A DNA stretch of 64,000 bases, taken from Salisapilia sapeloensis (Eukaryota; Oomycota; Peronosporomycetes; Peronosporales; Salisapiliaceae). Made by a program: the position numbers and the translations under genes. The stretch is from positions 1 through 64,000 of the forward strand of contig JAADVB010000012.1 of assembly GCA_023334545.1 (NCBI GenBank). Direction: 5' to 3'. Shown here piece after piece: positions 10,960 to 24,200 of this stretch. Within the stretch, counting starts at the first letter, position 1. Every line of letters starts with the position of its first letter. The notes beneath the pieces were generated by a model, which was not told the origin of the DNA, searched no databases, and was given only the letters and a program-made list of their open reading frames with translations.

Positions 10960-12497
10960 ATGAGTCTCCATCTACCACGTCGACGATGGGGTACACGAAA
11001 CATGAGTTCTTATGAGAAGCTGGATTGCATTGGAGCTGGTACTTATGGGTACTTGGTGTTATAAAACCACTTGAATAGAGTACTAGGAAGACTAATGATG
11101 CGTCCGTTTGGCTATAGACAAGTGTTCACGGCAAAAGAGAAGGGATCGGATGAAGTTGTGGCTATTAAGAAGATTCGTAGCTTGAATGAAGTCCAGGGAG
11201 TATATATTCTACTTGTTTCGAATCGAAGTGGATAACTAATGCGTATAATAGCTTCCCGTGACTACGATTCGAGAGATTAAAGTGCTTAAATGCATGGACC
11301 ATCCGAACTTGGTGAAGCTCAAGGAGGTCATCGTGTCTGTGGAAGACGATGAGGACGACGCGAATCGACAAGGTACTTGTTCTCCTACTAGTATAAATCG
11401 AATTGAGAAAAAACTAAGAAAGCTTTCTTAGCTGGCTTTGTTGACAAGGAGGACCCGTTAGACTATTGTCGAGGGTCTATTTTCCTCGTCCTAGAGTACG
11501 TCGAACATGACCTTACCGGTCTCATCGACCGTCAGCATCCGTACTTGTTCCTACTCTTAACTGTTGTTTTCATATTCTCATTATTTTATCTAGCTTTACG
11601 GACATTGCGATCAAGAGCATTTCGAAGCAACTACTCCAGGTCATGAAGCACATGCACAGTCTCGATATCATCCATCGAGACATCAAGTGTTCCAACTTAC
11701 TCTTAACCAACCAGCATCTGCTCAAAGTCGCGGACTTTGGTCTCGCTCGTTCCATTCGTGGCGACCAGCTCTTTACGAATAAAGTCGTGACGTTATGGTA
11801 TCGTCCACCTGAGCTACTTTTAGGTGCGACGAGCTACGACGCGAGCGTCGACATGTGGAGCATCGGGTGTGTCATGGCAGAGCTGTACATTGGTCATCCT
11901 TTGTTCCAAGGCAAGACCGAGATGGAACAGATTCATAAGATTTTCGATCTATGTGGTACACCAACGCTTGATTCATGGCCAGACTACAAGTTCCTTCCTT
12001 CGAGTAATAAATTCGTGCCTGCAAAATCGAAACCACGAAGGCTGCATGAATATTTGCTACGAGAAGCGTCGAGTAGGAAGAAAATCTTCCCGAAAGGAGC
12101 GTTAGAACTGATCGAATCGTTGCTGGAGTTGGATCCGGAGAAGCGACTGACGGCTGCACAGGCACTTGAATCGACATATTTCCAAGTGCGGCCGTTAGCA
12201 CCGTCGGATCCGCAGACAATGCCTCATATCTCCAACTTACCACCTTCTCACGAGTATCAGACGAAGAAGATCCGGCGAGAGCATGCGAAAAATCTCGCGA
12301 ATGGTGCGAATGGATCGAATGCTCCGAGTGGTGGAGGCGACAGAGCGCCTCGAGGGTCGAGTCCGTCGGTGGAGGAAGATGGAACGAAGGCAAAGGCAGA
12401 GGAAGAGAAACCTGGATCAGAAGGCACGCCGTCCAAGGTGAAGCGCAGGAGAGAGGGAGAGCGAGGAAAGGAAGTGCCGAAGAAACGGAAGGAGTGA
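10960..12497 (+). CDS. Cyclin-dependent kinase, CDK9/CDK12 type
   Basis: Five exons (10960-11048, 11118-11199, 11252-11372, 11432-11540, 11594-12497) give 434 residues. Kinase landmarks in order are the glycine loop IGAGTYGQVF (split by intron 1), catalytic lysine VAIKKIR, the cyclin-binding helix PVTTIREIKVLK (the PSTAIRE equivalent, closest to the PITAIRE/PITALRE group), HRDIKCSN with catalytic Asp near residue 163, DFGLAR, and a T-loop with TNKVVTLWYRPPELLLG in which the activating Thr is kept. The insert with DDEDDANRQ between the helix and hinge, and the basic tail, fit CDKs that phosphorylate the RNA polymerase II C-terminal domain with cyclin K or T. The tail is Ser/Gly/Lys-rich and ends in KKRKE. 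The ATG at 11002 is an alternative start. Confidence 0.92.
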
Positions 12498-12641
12498 CAT
12501 GTAACGATCGAATGACCAATTGGATGTTGCATATGCCAATACTTGTTAGACTTTTGTTACATGATCGTACGGCCTTTGGAACTAGCAGTAGCACCTGCCT
12601 TATGCAACTATTTATAAAGCGTAAGTGATAGGATGGAGAAC

Positions 12642-13490
12642 CTAATCGATTGTCTTACCTGAAGGAGTAGTGAAGGGTTCTTGGTCTTGACAATACTGTT
12701 GACTTCCTACGTACCTCGTTGCTATGAGCATAAGAGCACAAGTAATGTCGGTATGTACGTACGTGTAACCGAGTTTGGAGGATCTGGAGGCGAGATTTCG
12801 TTGAGTTATAGCGGAAAGAGACGTACTTGCGAGTGATACTGTCCGGGGCACGTAAGAAGTCGACACACAGGAGTTCGACGAATTTGTATTCCATGTTCTG
12901 GATAAAGTCAAGTCTCCCTCGTCCATCTTCCTCGAGAACGTATACAGCTAGATGGTTGTGAGGTTCCTTGATGCAGTTGTTTAGCATGCGGATGAGGACG
13001 TTGGCGTAGTCTGCAAAATTGATCATGAGTTTCTGTTGCTCTTGCATGATCTGGAAGGAAGTCGCGTCGCATTCGTGCATGTAGAGGAAGAAGAGGTCAC
13101 TTTCAGTTGATAGTTCCACTCTTACACCATCTACATCAACTTCATCTCCCTAATGCATTCACATGGTCACTTGAATATTGGTTTGTGAAGATAAAAAGGT
13201 CGTAGAGAAATTACTCGAATGAGTATCTTTACTTTAACCGCTTCTAATGTCCCAACTTCTTGTGCGGAACTGTCTGAGTCCTGGATGTGATTTAGAATCG
13301 TACAAATCATTGCTATACTTTGCCAATAAATATACCTGAACTCGGAGCTCGAACGGAGTTTCTCGATCATAAACAACTCGATATCCTCCCGCTACGTGAA
13401 TGCAAACAAAGTCAGATTTCACATGATTTTAGATACACTAGCAAACAATTATCTACCTAAACTAGGGTCCACCTCATCAGCCGAGCACAT
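12642..13490 (-). CDS. SAS-6 head-domain protein, no coiled-coil tail
   Basis: Exons 13457-13490, 13336-13391, 13215-13280 and 12763-13149 join exactly in frame into a SAS-6 N-terminal head. It starts MCSADEVDPS and includes VVYDRETPFELRV, VELSTESDLFFLYMH, MINFADYANVLIRMLNNC, GRLDFIQNMEYKFVELL and ISFRYNS-like VSFRYNSTKSRLQILQTRL. SAS-6 heads dimerise into the nine-fold cartwheel of centrioles and basal bodies. After this domain every splice route I can find reaches a stop within a few codons (12642, or 12707 if an intron is retained), so the protein has about 188 residues and lacks the long coiled coil. It could be the SAS-6-like (SAS6L) paralog, which also lacks a tail, or a gene whose tail has been lost. 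Confidence 0.85.
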
Positions 13491-13755
13491 TGGAATGTGA
13501 CTGACTGTTTGGTTTATTCGGTCATCTTTGTCTCCTTCGCGAGTATAGTACCTGTCTGTAGTATTCATGAGATTAGGTCGTACTCCCTTTATATGTTTTC
13601 ACGTGTAGGTGTCGTATCCGTTTCGCATGAACTAGTAATAATGATGTGAATTATAAACTATTTCCGGGTAAAACAAGCATGCTCTTCTATAAATACTGTT
13701 CCTTGACTTGGCTGAGCATCAAACTTCAATTATTGCACAGTGGTAGCTGTGTTTG

Positions 13756-16164
13756 ATGGGAATGGATGTCAAGTTTGATGAGGAGAGCCAGCTTTCCACC
13801 GCTGCATCTAACCAACTTTCCAATCAAAGTTCTCGTCCTCGACCAACTAGTGCCCAAAAACCCGAGTTCAGATTGCTGACATTGGATAACTTTGATGAAA
13901 ACTCATTTGAGCTACCGATTCTTACCAGTCCACGGTCTGTCGAGGTTACCATTTGATAAATACAGTAGACGTATTTGACAGTTCCCATATTGATTCGCTT
14001 GGTAACTTTGTAGGCTTGTCGAATGCTTGGAGTGGAACCCGAAGAACTAGTGAAGCGTAGCGCGTCATACTTTGCAAAGACTAGTAACGTAGCATCAGTA
14101 GATACGGATTTCCTTGCCAAGCGAGCAGCTCGTTATGAACGGAATCGGCAAATTCAACTACATCGTGTACGCATGCAACGAAGAGAAATGATTGACAATG
14201 GCTTTGATCCGCGCGTACAATCTACAAGTAAATCTTCTATAGCTTATAGCAAACGGTCTGGTCCAGCGTCAACGACTTCGACATCCGATCGCCGTTCATT
14301 TAGTATCATCGACAAGGAGAAACGTGAGTTGGAACGTATTCAAATACGACAAGCACAAGAGCTGCAACAGTTGATTGATTTCGAAATGAAGACGAACGAA
14401 AGGGAAAGAGAGAGAATCTTGTATGAGCAAGAAGCTCGTCGACGGCAAGAAGAAGCGTCTAAGGCCCGTCGTAAACAGGAAAGAGAAGAAATTGAGCGAA
14501 AGAGAAAGTTAGAAATCGAACGAGCTGATCAAGAGCGTCAAGAGATGGAGGAAGCTCGACGCCGAGCTGCTGAAGAGCAGATGGAAAGAGCTTCTCGAGA
14601 AAAGGAATTGAAAGCAGAGGAAGAGCGGAGAAAGAAAGAGTCAAGGAAGCGTGAAATAGAACGAGCTCGTAGACAGGAGGAACTGCGACATCAAGCAGAA
14701 CAAATACAGGCTGCTCAAGAGCGAGCTGTGGAAATGAAAGCGAGGGAGATGGAAGCGAGAGATGCTCGACGGCGAAGGATTATAGAAGAGAGGAGGCGAG
14801 AGAAAGCTGAAGAGATAGCAAGAAAGCGAGAACACAACCAGTCTCGAATCATGCGTGTCTTAAGAGAGAACGAAGTTTTTAACGCTCAGCAACGAGAGGA
14901 AGCAGAGCGAAAGCAGATTGAGAGTGAAGAGCGTAGACGAAGGTATGAAGAAGAGCGTCGAGAACGAGAAGAAGAAATGCGGCTGCAAGCGAAGCGTAAG
15001 CAGGAGGAGATTTCCATGGTTCGACAACAACTTGAAATGCAGGAAGAAGAGCGTCGTGCGAGACTCCAGAAGCAGGAGTATCAGACACAGCAGCATCTGC
15101 GAGAGAAGTGGGCTGAACAAAGAAGGAGGGCTGAAGAGCGTCGACGGTTTGAAGAACGACAGAATGAGGAGAGGAGGTTGGTGAAAGAACGGATGGAGCG
15201 GCAGTTGGAGCAAAAGCGATTGGAAACAATAGCCAAGACTGAAGAAAAGATGTATGTTGCCCAACAAGCGCAGGAACGAAATCGACGTCTTGTTCGTAAG
15301 AGGTTGCAAGAAGCCAAGTTACGTGAAGAAGAAATCCAGTCAGCTCTAGCGAGAAAACAGAGGCAGGATGCGTATAAAGCAGAACAATTACAATCTCGCA
15401 TTGCGGAGGATGACCTAAAAGCTCAATATATTAAAGAAGAACGTCGAAACTTACTTAAGAGACGACAACAAGCAAAAGAACGTGCTGAAAAGCAGAAACG
15501 AGAATTGATGAAAACTTTTTACAAGATGAAAGTGACTAAGAAGTATGAACTTCCTTCAGAGCTTCAAGAAAGCCTCAATAGAGTCTCAGCGTCTTCACGT
15601 AGTGCAGTTTTTGATAAGCCATATACGAGTTCAAGCACTTCGCAGCTGAGGAAGAGACCTCAATCGGCCGGTTCTTGTCGACCACAACGAAAGTCACCAT
15701 CGGCAACAGCCTCTCAATCAACGTTGAGCGCTCGATCGAATACCACACCCACGGCAGCATCTCCTGTAAAACGACTGCAGCGACCAAAGAGCGCAGTGGG
15801 CTTTCATTCAGCTCGAGCATCAACTCCCGACATCCGTCAGAACGGTACTGCGGATGATATCAAAGTTCATCCACGTCGGCAAGACGGACGCGAGAAAAAG
15901 CAAAAGAGTGAACACGAGGATACTGAGTCTGACCCAGTCGAAGAATTACGTCGAGTTCAGAATATGGAGCTCCTAGAGTTGCTTGTAAAAGAGCATCATG
16001 CAGAGGAACAACGTGGGTTACTGCTCGAACAAGCCAATAATCGAGAGGAACATGAACGACTGGAAGAAAAGTTTGACCACGAACGGATGCGTGCGAGTGA
16101 ACAAATCGTTCGAATAACAACAAAGCACGAGAAAACATTAAGGCAGCTTTTGGAGCAAATGTAA
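13756..16164 (+). CDS. Long trichohyalin-like coiled-coil protein
   Basis: Exon 1 (13756-13944) and exon 2 (14014-16164) around a 69-nt intron give 779 residues. The N-terminus carries SPRSVEACRMLGVEPEELV, spanning the splice, followed by FLAKRAARYERNRQ. This combination precedes coiled coils in several cilium-related proteins such as the CCDC177 type (a by-eye comparison). Residues from about 160 to 570 are an almost unbroken Arg/Glu/Gln-rich single helix or coiled coil with repeated EERRRRYEEERR-like units, which makes the DNA purine-rich and creates long antisense open frames. A Ser/Thr/Pro-rich section with RPQSAGS and RPKSAVG motifs follows, then a final coiled coil ending LRQLLEQM. A flagellar or cytoskeletal role is an inference. 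Confidence 0.82.
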
Positions 16165-16333
16165 TTTACGTCCATCTTGGTCTGTCAACTTCATCTACCA
16201 GGTCCAAACTTCCACTTCGCTTCAAGAGCGTCTGTCCTTTCCAGATCTCCTTATAAGACTATGTTCTGTATGTCGTTTGTAACATAAATAGTCGGTACCT
16301 CTACCGAGACATCATAATAAACTCCCAATCTAC

Positions 16334-18137
16334 ATGATGTGGCAATTCCTAGAGAACGCAGCGAAGAACGTGACGACGAATGCTTCCGAGTATGTCTCGA
16401 CTGTACAGGAACGAGCTCAGACACTTGTTACTTCAGTCCAGAGTGAAGCCGCGACCCTACTTCAGTCTTTAAGCAGTGAGAACGCTGGTCCGGTCGACGA
16501 AGTACTTCTCCCTTGTATTCTTTGTTTCTATTATACTTAATTAATATTGTAGATTTTATATGAAGAGCTGGATGCTTACTATGAATTCCTCGACTCGTTT
16601 TACCTAGATCAAAAGAAAGATGAGATAGCTAGTGTATGTATGATGCTGTATTTCCATACCGCTTGATCTGAATCGGCGATTGCTATAGATTCTCGAGAAG
16701 GATGAAGCATTAGATCAACTGCATACAGATCTTGTCCCGGATGAACTAAGCGAGGAAGAGTTCTGGAGACGGTAGGGTCATCAGAACGTGCTGTCCATTT
16801 CGACATTCGTTCCTCATACTTTGTCTAGATACTTTTTCCGACGGCATGAGATGGAGCTACGGCAACAACGTATTGAAGAGCGAGAGAGGCAGCAGGAAGA
16901 GGCTCGATCTGCTCGTAACGCCATGCTCCAAGAGTTTGCTTTCCATACTGATGAGGAGGTGGAGACGGAGGAACAGGAGGAGAGTGAGAAGCTGCGTGCT
17001 CTCGCATCTGAGTCGTTTAGTTCTCCCGAAGACCTTCGTAGTGTCGTGGAGGCAGCTGTGAAAGCGAAAGATGAAGCTGTGAGAAAGTGGCGGCAACGTG
17101 TTATGACGATCCACCAGCACCTCGAAGTCGTAACAGCGCAGCATGAAGACGCGATTGAGACGCTACAGCAGGAACAACAGAAGCAGTATCAGAATCTCGT
17201 TCACTTTTACGAATCTAAAACGGACAAGATGAAGGTGGAGATGGATGCAGCACGTGCTGCTGGTTATGAAGAAGGTACGAAGGAGAGTGAAGGGATGATT
17301 GAGTCGTTGAAAGAAGCCATGAGCGTCGAACAAACGCATTTAAAAGGACAATTAACAAAACTTCAGCAAGAGCTGGAGAAGAAACGAGAAAACGAGGAAA
17401 GTGATAAGACAAAGGAGCAAGGTGGAGAGAAGGAAGAGGCGGAGGAATTGAAGAAGCAGGTAGAAGTGTGGAGAGTGCGTGCGATTAAGATGAAGAAACT
17501 CAAGGAGAAAGTGGAAAAGGAAAAGGAGGAACTTGGGGCAAAAGTTTCGAAGGGGTCTACAGAGGGAGATGAGGAATTAAGGAAGCGGGTGAAGGAGCTG
17601 GAGGAACGGATTGAACAGCTTCAGGGAGATGTCCAAACCGCTTACGATCGTGGTGTCAGTGCAGCGGAGGAGGAAGCACAACAGCGGATTGATGAGCTTA
17701 CGGAGCGGCTGAATGAGAATCAGGCGAGATTAGAGCAGGTAGAAGAGGTCGCGTATGAGGAAGGTATGCAGGCTGGCAAGTCGGAGATGGATCATGAAGT
17801 CAATAAAGCGCAGCAGGAGTTGATTTTAAAACTACAGGAAGACATCACGAGCTCGTATGATACGGGCGTCGCCACAGCAAAGGCCGAGGTAGACCTCCTC
17901 ACGTCAGAGCTCGCTCTTTTACGCGCTGAGCGTCATTCGTCTGTCGCGTCGCAGCCATCAGATCTACCGCCGGTGCCGTCGTCTGATGCGAATACAGTGG
18001 CAAGTGGTAAGGAACCGGAATTGGATGTACACGAAGCTCTGGCTGGTGATAAGAATGATCGAGTGGAGACAGTAAGCGAGTCGGATGGAAAAGTAGGTGG
18101 GAAGTCTGGAACCCAGGATGACTGGGGCGAGTGGTAA
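16334..18137 (+). CDS. BSD-domain protein with coiled-coil tail
   Basis: Four exons (16334-16501, 16553-16633, 16689-16771, 16829-18137) give 546 residues. The N-terminal 60 residues form an amphipathic helical region (ENAAKNVTTNASEYVSTVQE). A BSD domain follows at about 85-115, recognisable by the run VPDELSEEEFWRRYFFRRHE with the two conserved aromatic residues. BSD domains occur in TFIIH p62, synapse-associated proteins and DOS2-like factors. The rest is coiled coil to about residue 460 and then an acidic, low-complexity tail that ends DDWGEW. The terminal acidic-Trp motif is a plausible short binding peptide. The gene converges with the calpain gene, with stops 66 bp apart. Confidence 0.85.
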
Positions 18138-18203
18138 CGTGGCAGGTGGACGTTTTGTGTAGGAGCGAATATGCGACTGATGTTTTCTTTCGTCTACTTG
18201 CGT

Positions 18204-21200
18204 TTACTTGCGTTTATATATGTTTGTGCTGGAGAGCACCCCAGCGTTTTTCGTCCATTCTCGAAATTTGGCATCAATTTCTGGCACAGGGTGTTTCCAA
18301 TGTGTCGATCGAGTGCTGTGATTGCAAAAGTACGGTCGACCTTTGTCTGTGTATCGGACTTCCCATCCAGTAGGAAGGTTGAGCATGAGAATTTTCTTCA
18401 TTTCGTGCCAATTGAGACGTTCAGGTCGTCTCGGTGTCTTTTTGCCAGGTCGAATTTCAGCAGGAGGAAACTGGGACTTTGTTTAGATAGAGTTTTAAAT
18501 TGGTACAGAAGTAATAAAGTACCTCGACGGTGTTGGAGCTTGCATCTTGTTTGCTAGGACTCTCTGGAAGAGCAAAGTCATTGGATGGGATTGGAGATAC
18601 TTCCTTTTCGCCAATTATTTTTGCAATAAAGGCTGTAGCATGTAACTCGTTATCTAGTGGATAGAACGTGATTATGTTGAATATAGCTTACCTTCAATGC
18701 TTACTCGTCCTTCTGCGTGAAAGTCCAGAGCGTCCAGGATTTTTAGTCGTTCATGAGTGCTTAATGAAAGACCAAAGTCTTCCATAACATCCTCCAACGC
18801 GGGTGTAGATACCTAGCCTGCATAAATGATCCGCTGGTATCCTCACTAGGAACTGAAAGATGTACCTTGCCAGGGATCTCTGCTACATTTGCCAGCGCTT
18901 TCTTCAGCCCATTATATGGACGAGTGGGGCATCTATTACGTAAAAGATTTTTCATCTCCGCAAAGATGTCTTCTGCTGTAGCATTGTCTTGCAGGTTGGT
19001 TTGCTGCCAGTTCGTGGCGGCAGATGGAGTGATAGAGATTTCGTTGGCAATGGATGCACTAGCTTGTTCCTCCTCTCGCTGTTCAAGCTCCTGTTGAATC
19101 CTCCTTAGTCTACATAACATTTTAGTGTCGGTAGAACGCAGTTGAGAATGAACGAAAGTAAAAGCAAAATACCTTTCATCAGCTTCTTTTCGTTCGTCCT
19201 GGTATAGCTTCTCTCTTTCCTTCAACTGAGCTTCCCACTGGCGCTTTTCTTTCGCGAGTCGACTTTCTGCCATCCGTTCCAAAGTGTGTATCTGATCTTT
19301 AAGTCGCGCTGCCTCTTGATTCGCATGAGCTGCAGCATGCGTTGCTTGCTTTAGCGCACTTTGAGCTTGTTGAAGCGCCAATTCATCTGCAGCACTTTTG
19401 GCATTGTTCATGGCAACTACATTTTTCATCCGTTCTCTTTCGATGTCATCTTCTTTCTTGTCGGAATCACTTTCGTTGCCAAAGCCTTGCAAATTACTTA
19501 GACTGATGGATGCAGTACGCTTACCAGAAAAGGCGGACTTTGAAGATTCAGTGACGATTGAGCTTGAGTCTTGGATGTCTCTTGAAGACTGGAAGCTGTA
19601 AGCAAGTTGAATGGACCCAACTTCCGTGTTATCCACTGTAGCACCATTCAAGCAGATCCAGTCGTTAAACAACTGACCTTCATGCGTTACGGCAGGTGTG
19701 ATGTCTACTTCACACTGACCCATCAGGTTATTCATCTTGGCGTGCTTGCAATATAGCTGAACCACAAGCCGTGGTGACAGGATCATGCCTAAACTCATTT
19801 GGTTTAGATAACCATGCCATTCTGCTTCGTAGCCAGTCCTATGGAAGAAGTTAAGTGGTAAGTCTGACGGGCACCCTTCTACGGTGTAGTCGCAAGCTGT
19901 AAACGGGTCATAGGCTGTGCAGTAAAGCCTTGCAGGCTCCTGGTCAGAGCATGGAGCTCTCCTTACATTCACAATAACAAAACGACCACTAGTACCCAGT
20001 TCACTCGACGTAAACGCCATCTTCTTCAAGTCATTCGTATGAGTTTCCTCATCTCCTTGTAATTCAACTGTGTCTGTGAAGACAATCGGTCGGTCGAGAC
20101 GATGGTTGTATTCAGCTGGAAGCGTAAGTGGAATTGAGTGTGCGTAGTTCCACATCAAACTGCCAGTACTACTACCTGAGGTGGTTGGCGTGACGAAATG
20201 AACGTCTTGAGGGTAAAAGTGTACTCGTACGAATATATCCTGCATGTCCATTACTACCTGTTGGAACGCATTCCATGTCAAGACTGTGTCTCCAGGATGA
20301 CCAACAACTACAAGTCGAACGGATAAAATGGACGATGTGTGCTGTATAAATGTCATCAGCGCTTTCGAGTGTCTTCCTAGGCCTCGGAAGCTCTCCACGA
20401 CAAGTCTTTCGACTGAAGACACTTTTCGTAGTTCTAACTGCTCTTCGGTCGCCTTGAAAGTCAGTGCTGATTGCGTGAGAGACCAAAAGACTGGTGGATT
20501 AGCCCCATTTAGTACATTTCGAAGCGTCTCGACATATTGTCTGCTCTCCACGAGCTTCAGGTAAGAGAAAGTAGATGGCTTTTGATGCTGAGAAAGAGAT
20601 GAAGATGCATAGCATAGTCGGAGTCGTGACAAGAGGTCAGGAAGAGCATGGAGTAATCGATTGTTTTTCATGAGTCTTGTTATCGATACACCATGTTTGA
20701 AGTCTGGAGCTTCATTCCACACGCAGTTCTTTGCAGGGATAACAAAAACTAGTTCTTGTCGAAGAACAGGATCATTCACGACAAATCGTACTACCTCATC
20801 TTCTTCATTGCTTTTAACTTGAACGAGAAGATGCTCAAGTCCAAGTCGACGTTGTTCATATCGACGCAAGCTAGACGAGATGATAGCATCAACGTGATAG
20901 ATTCGGTTATACTGAATTAGCATGGCGAATAGAGCAAAAGTCAGAACAGGTAGCTTTGTCATTCTCAATTTCTCTCGGAGTAGATCAATTGCTAATGCCA
21001 GGTGTACTCTGGAGACATCCTGCTTGCTGATCCGTTCATACCCAGAAACCTGGTCAGTAAATGTCAATTCGAGTCCTTTGTCAATCAACTTGCTGATCAA
21101 TTCCTTTTGCGTGATTGTTTCTCCCCATTGCCGTCCTGTAACTCGAGTCCAAAGCTCAGTCTCTGACTCATATCCGTATTGTTTATAGATAAAAGTTGAT

Positions 21201-24200
21201 ATGATAGAGCAGACTTGATCTAGGTGAAAGCCTCGCAGCTCAGATACGAGCACAGAATCTTGGTCAAGGACTATACTTGCAAGGGCCGTTCCACAGGATT
21301 TCACCATTGGTAATTTTGGGTTCTCCTCTGTGCTAGTTGTCGTCACCAACTGTACCGGCAAGTTCATCGCGCTCACATCAAATATGCGTGCAATTTTAAT
21401 TAGAGAAGAGGGCTGACAGGTTATGCTCATAGCTTGGCTCAGTTTTGTTGCCAGTATGCATAATTCATTCTTGGATAATGAAGGATCCACTTGTCCAAGT
21501 AAGTCTGCTACAATCGAACGGCTTTCGTCGTCACGGCGACAACACTCGTGTATCTGTAAAAGGTCTTGTATCGTGTTGGACGTTGTGGGACTAGAAGTAC
21601 ACATTTGAAGCATGTAAGTCATTAAGCCACTAACATCAACTACTTCCCTCGCATTTCCTTCCGTGCATCTAAAACGCAGATGGAGTAGCTTTACATCGTC
21701 ATCAGTCAATGGAATGTCCAAATCCGCGAATAGTTTGTGTAATTTTGCTCTCGTCATTTGCTTTTCCTTGTGACTATACGCTAGTAAGAGTTGATTGATG
21801 GGCAGCACATCCATCGGTTCGTAGGTAGGGATGGATACTAAGCGTTCCATTAGGACTTTTCCGAGTCTACTTCGTTTTTTTCTTGACTGTACTGACTCCA
21901 TTTGTACATCTACTTCGTCTCCCTGAGTCGAAGTGGTCGCAGAAGTCCAATGAGACTTGCAGATGCTAGCAACAACTCCATTCCATGCCACGTCGAAAAT
22001 GTAGTCTACAATAGATCCCATGTCAACCGCGTTTGCGTCCGTATTAGATGCGTGCGCTCCCGGTGACTGGCTATGTCCACAGCCTTCTAGAAGCCATTCT
22101 TGTAGTTTGTCGATATCTACACTACTGCCACCATTGATACTCAGAGCACAACAAATGCGTTGGAAATGGTGGAGCGACAAGTATTCTCCTGCTTTTTGAT
22201 CCGCCAAGCGTAGTTGCAAAGCACTTCTATCTACAACGTTTTTCCCGTCTGCTTTCCAGGATGCTATCCACGCCTCGACTTCGGATGCTCCACCTATGTC
22301 TTGAACTAACGTGGCGCGTAATTGCTCTAACGAATATTCATCAGTAGTGCTTGAGTCTTCAAAACAACTTTCACAGAATTTACTCGATGCCGGAAGACTA
22401 GAGTAGCAACCGGTGCAGAACACCTTGGTACAGTCGTTCCCTTGACACCTTGCACGGTTGATTCGGTCGGATTCGATCTTCGTCCCACAGTCACAGCAAC
22501 AATTGATAGCAGTCCTGGAGCTACGATTGAAAAATCGAGGGCGCACAGTCGATTGTTCAGATATAACTGACTGCTTCTTGTCGGGATACATCGATACAAA
22601 GAGCTCTACTCTGCGATTTTCCAAGTTTCTACCGCGTCCACGATCGTAGAACCTAGGCTCTACATTTACATTCCCATTCATCTGTCGAAGTCCCCCGCTA
22701 CGTCCACTTTCCATGCTTCTGTCATCATCATTTTGCAGGCCAATGTCATTAAAATCTAGAAGGAACTGCCTAGGACTATCATCTGAAGTTTTCTGCTCAT
22801 TTTGCTCTTCTACCTCTTGTTGCCATCGAACATATAGTTTATGCATAAATATTTCAAAAGGCTGTTTGTCGTGGTAGCTACCATAACGGTAATGAGACTC
22901 GTCTGCTTTTCTCTTTCTCAACGAACGTTTCCAATAATTACAGCGTAGAATTGGCCTCAGGCTTCGCATCAGATCAGGTTCCGCTTCCAGAATTTCTGCT
23001 GCTAGACGCGTACGTCGTTGTATTTCCGCTTGTGTGTACGAAAGTGGACAAAGGCGTACTGGTCTGTCATTATTCTTGATGCTATTGCTTAAGTTCTGTC
23101 GTAAGTTCTTGGCACCAACAACTTTGATTTCTAACATGCCACGACGATACAGGTCTTCAGGTGTGTTCTCATCCATCATCTCGCCAGCAGTGTAAATAAG
23201 GTCTTCGTCATCTCCAAGTATTGACAAGATATCGTCTGAGAGTGAAAATCGTCGGCCTGAGTTCCCAATAGCCTCCGCCAACGTCTTCAATGTATCTTCA
23301 GTAAAGTCAGTGCGACTGAAGCCAATCGCCATTAAACGTCGCTGTACCTCTTTCGTTGATACCTTTACACCTTTTGTCAGCTCTGTCCCAATGAGCTGCA
23401 TGTTGATATGCTTAGCTCTCGCTTTCCGCTGCAACTCATCTTGAGCTCTCCCAAACTTGGATTTCTTCCCAGGGCTTGGCACGGATGCTGTATCGCTAGT
23501 AATTTGCATATCCTTAGCTTGCACAATCGTGATAGAGGAACGTCTTCTACTTTTACGCCTTTCATTAGTCAATTTACTCTCTTCTTCTCCCTCTTCTTCT
23601 TCGGCAATTTCCTCCCCTCCTTGCAATCGAAATGACGGTTTGTCTGAGTATACTGACAGCCAGAACCGACCGACATTAACGACATCGGAATCTCTACCGG
23701 TACGTTTGAACATGCTAGGTACGACGCAATATCGTCCTGGGTCCATTGTCAACTCTGCTGTTATCTCTTGCTTGAGTGTGTACGTAGGTTGTGCTACACC
23801 TCGTTCGTTCACGCCGTGTATGACTGATCCAGGTATGACTGCAGGAGGTATCGGTTCACTCTGTCGACCGGCAGCATAATCTTCCTTCTCTTTTGCACTG
23901 TAGAAACGATAGTACGCATCTTCCTTTCCTGCAGGTTCCTTTGTCTCGTACACATTGTCTACCTCTTCGGACTTTGTGAGAGAGCATATGTGAAACGCAA
24001 CGGGTACGACTTGATTATCACTTCGACCTCGTCGGTCCTCTTGATACAATGATAGAAATAAATGACTTTGTTCACGAACGGATAATTCAAACTTGGGGTT
24101 TTGACTCCATGTTAAACACTTGAAATTGCCTCCACACGATTCTTCTGTCCACATACCTTCACTTCTTCTACCCTGCCACTCATCTGGAAAGTCTATAACG

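Noticed and set aside
11872-12594. A 240-codon minus-strand frame
   Set aside because: Antisense to the kinase domain and tail of the CDK gene; no recognisable motifs.
14860-15309. Leucine/serine-rich antisense open frames that look like membrane proteins
   Set aside because: They are the complement of the Arg/Glu-rich coiled-coil codons of the gene at 13756-16164.
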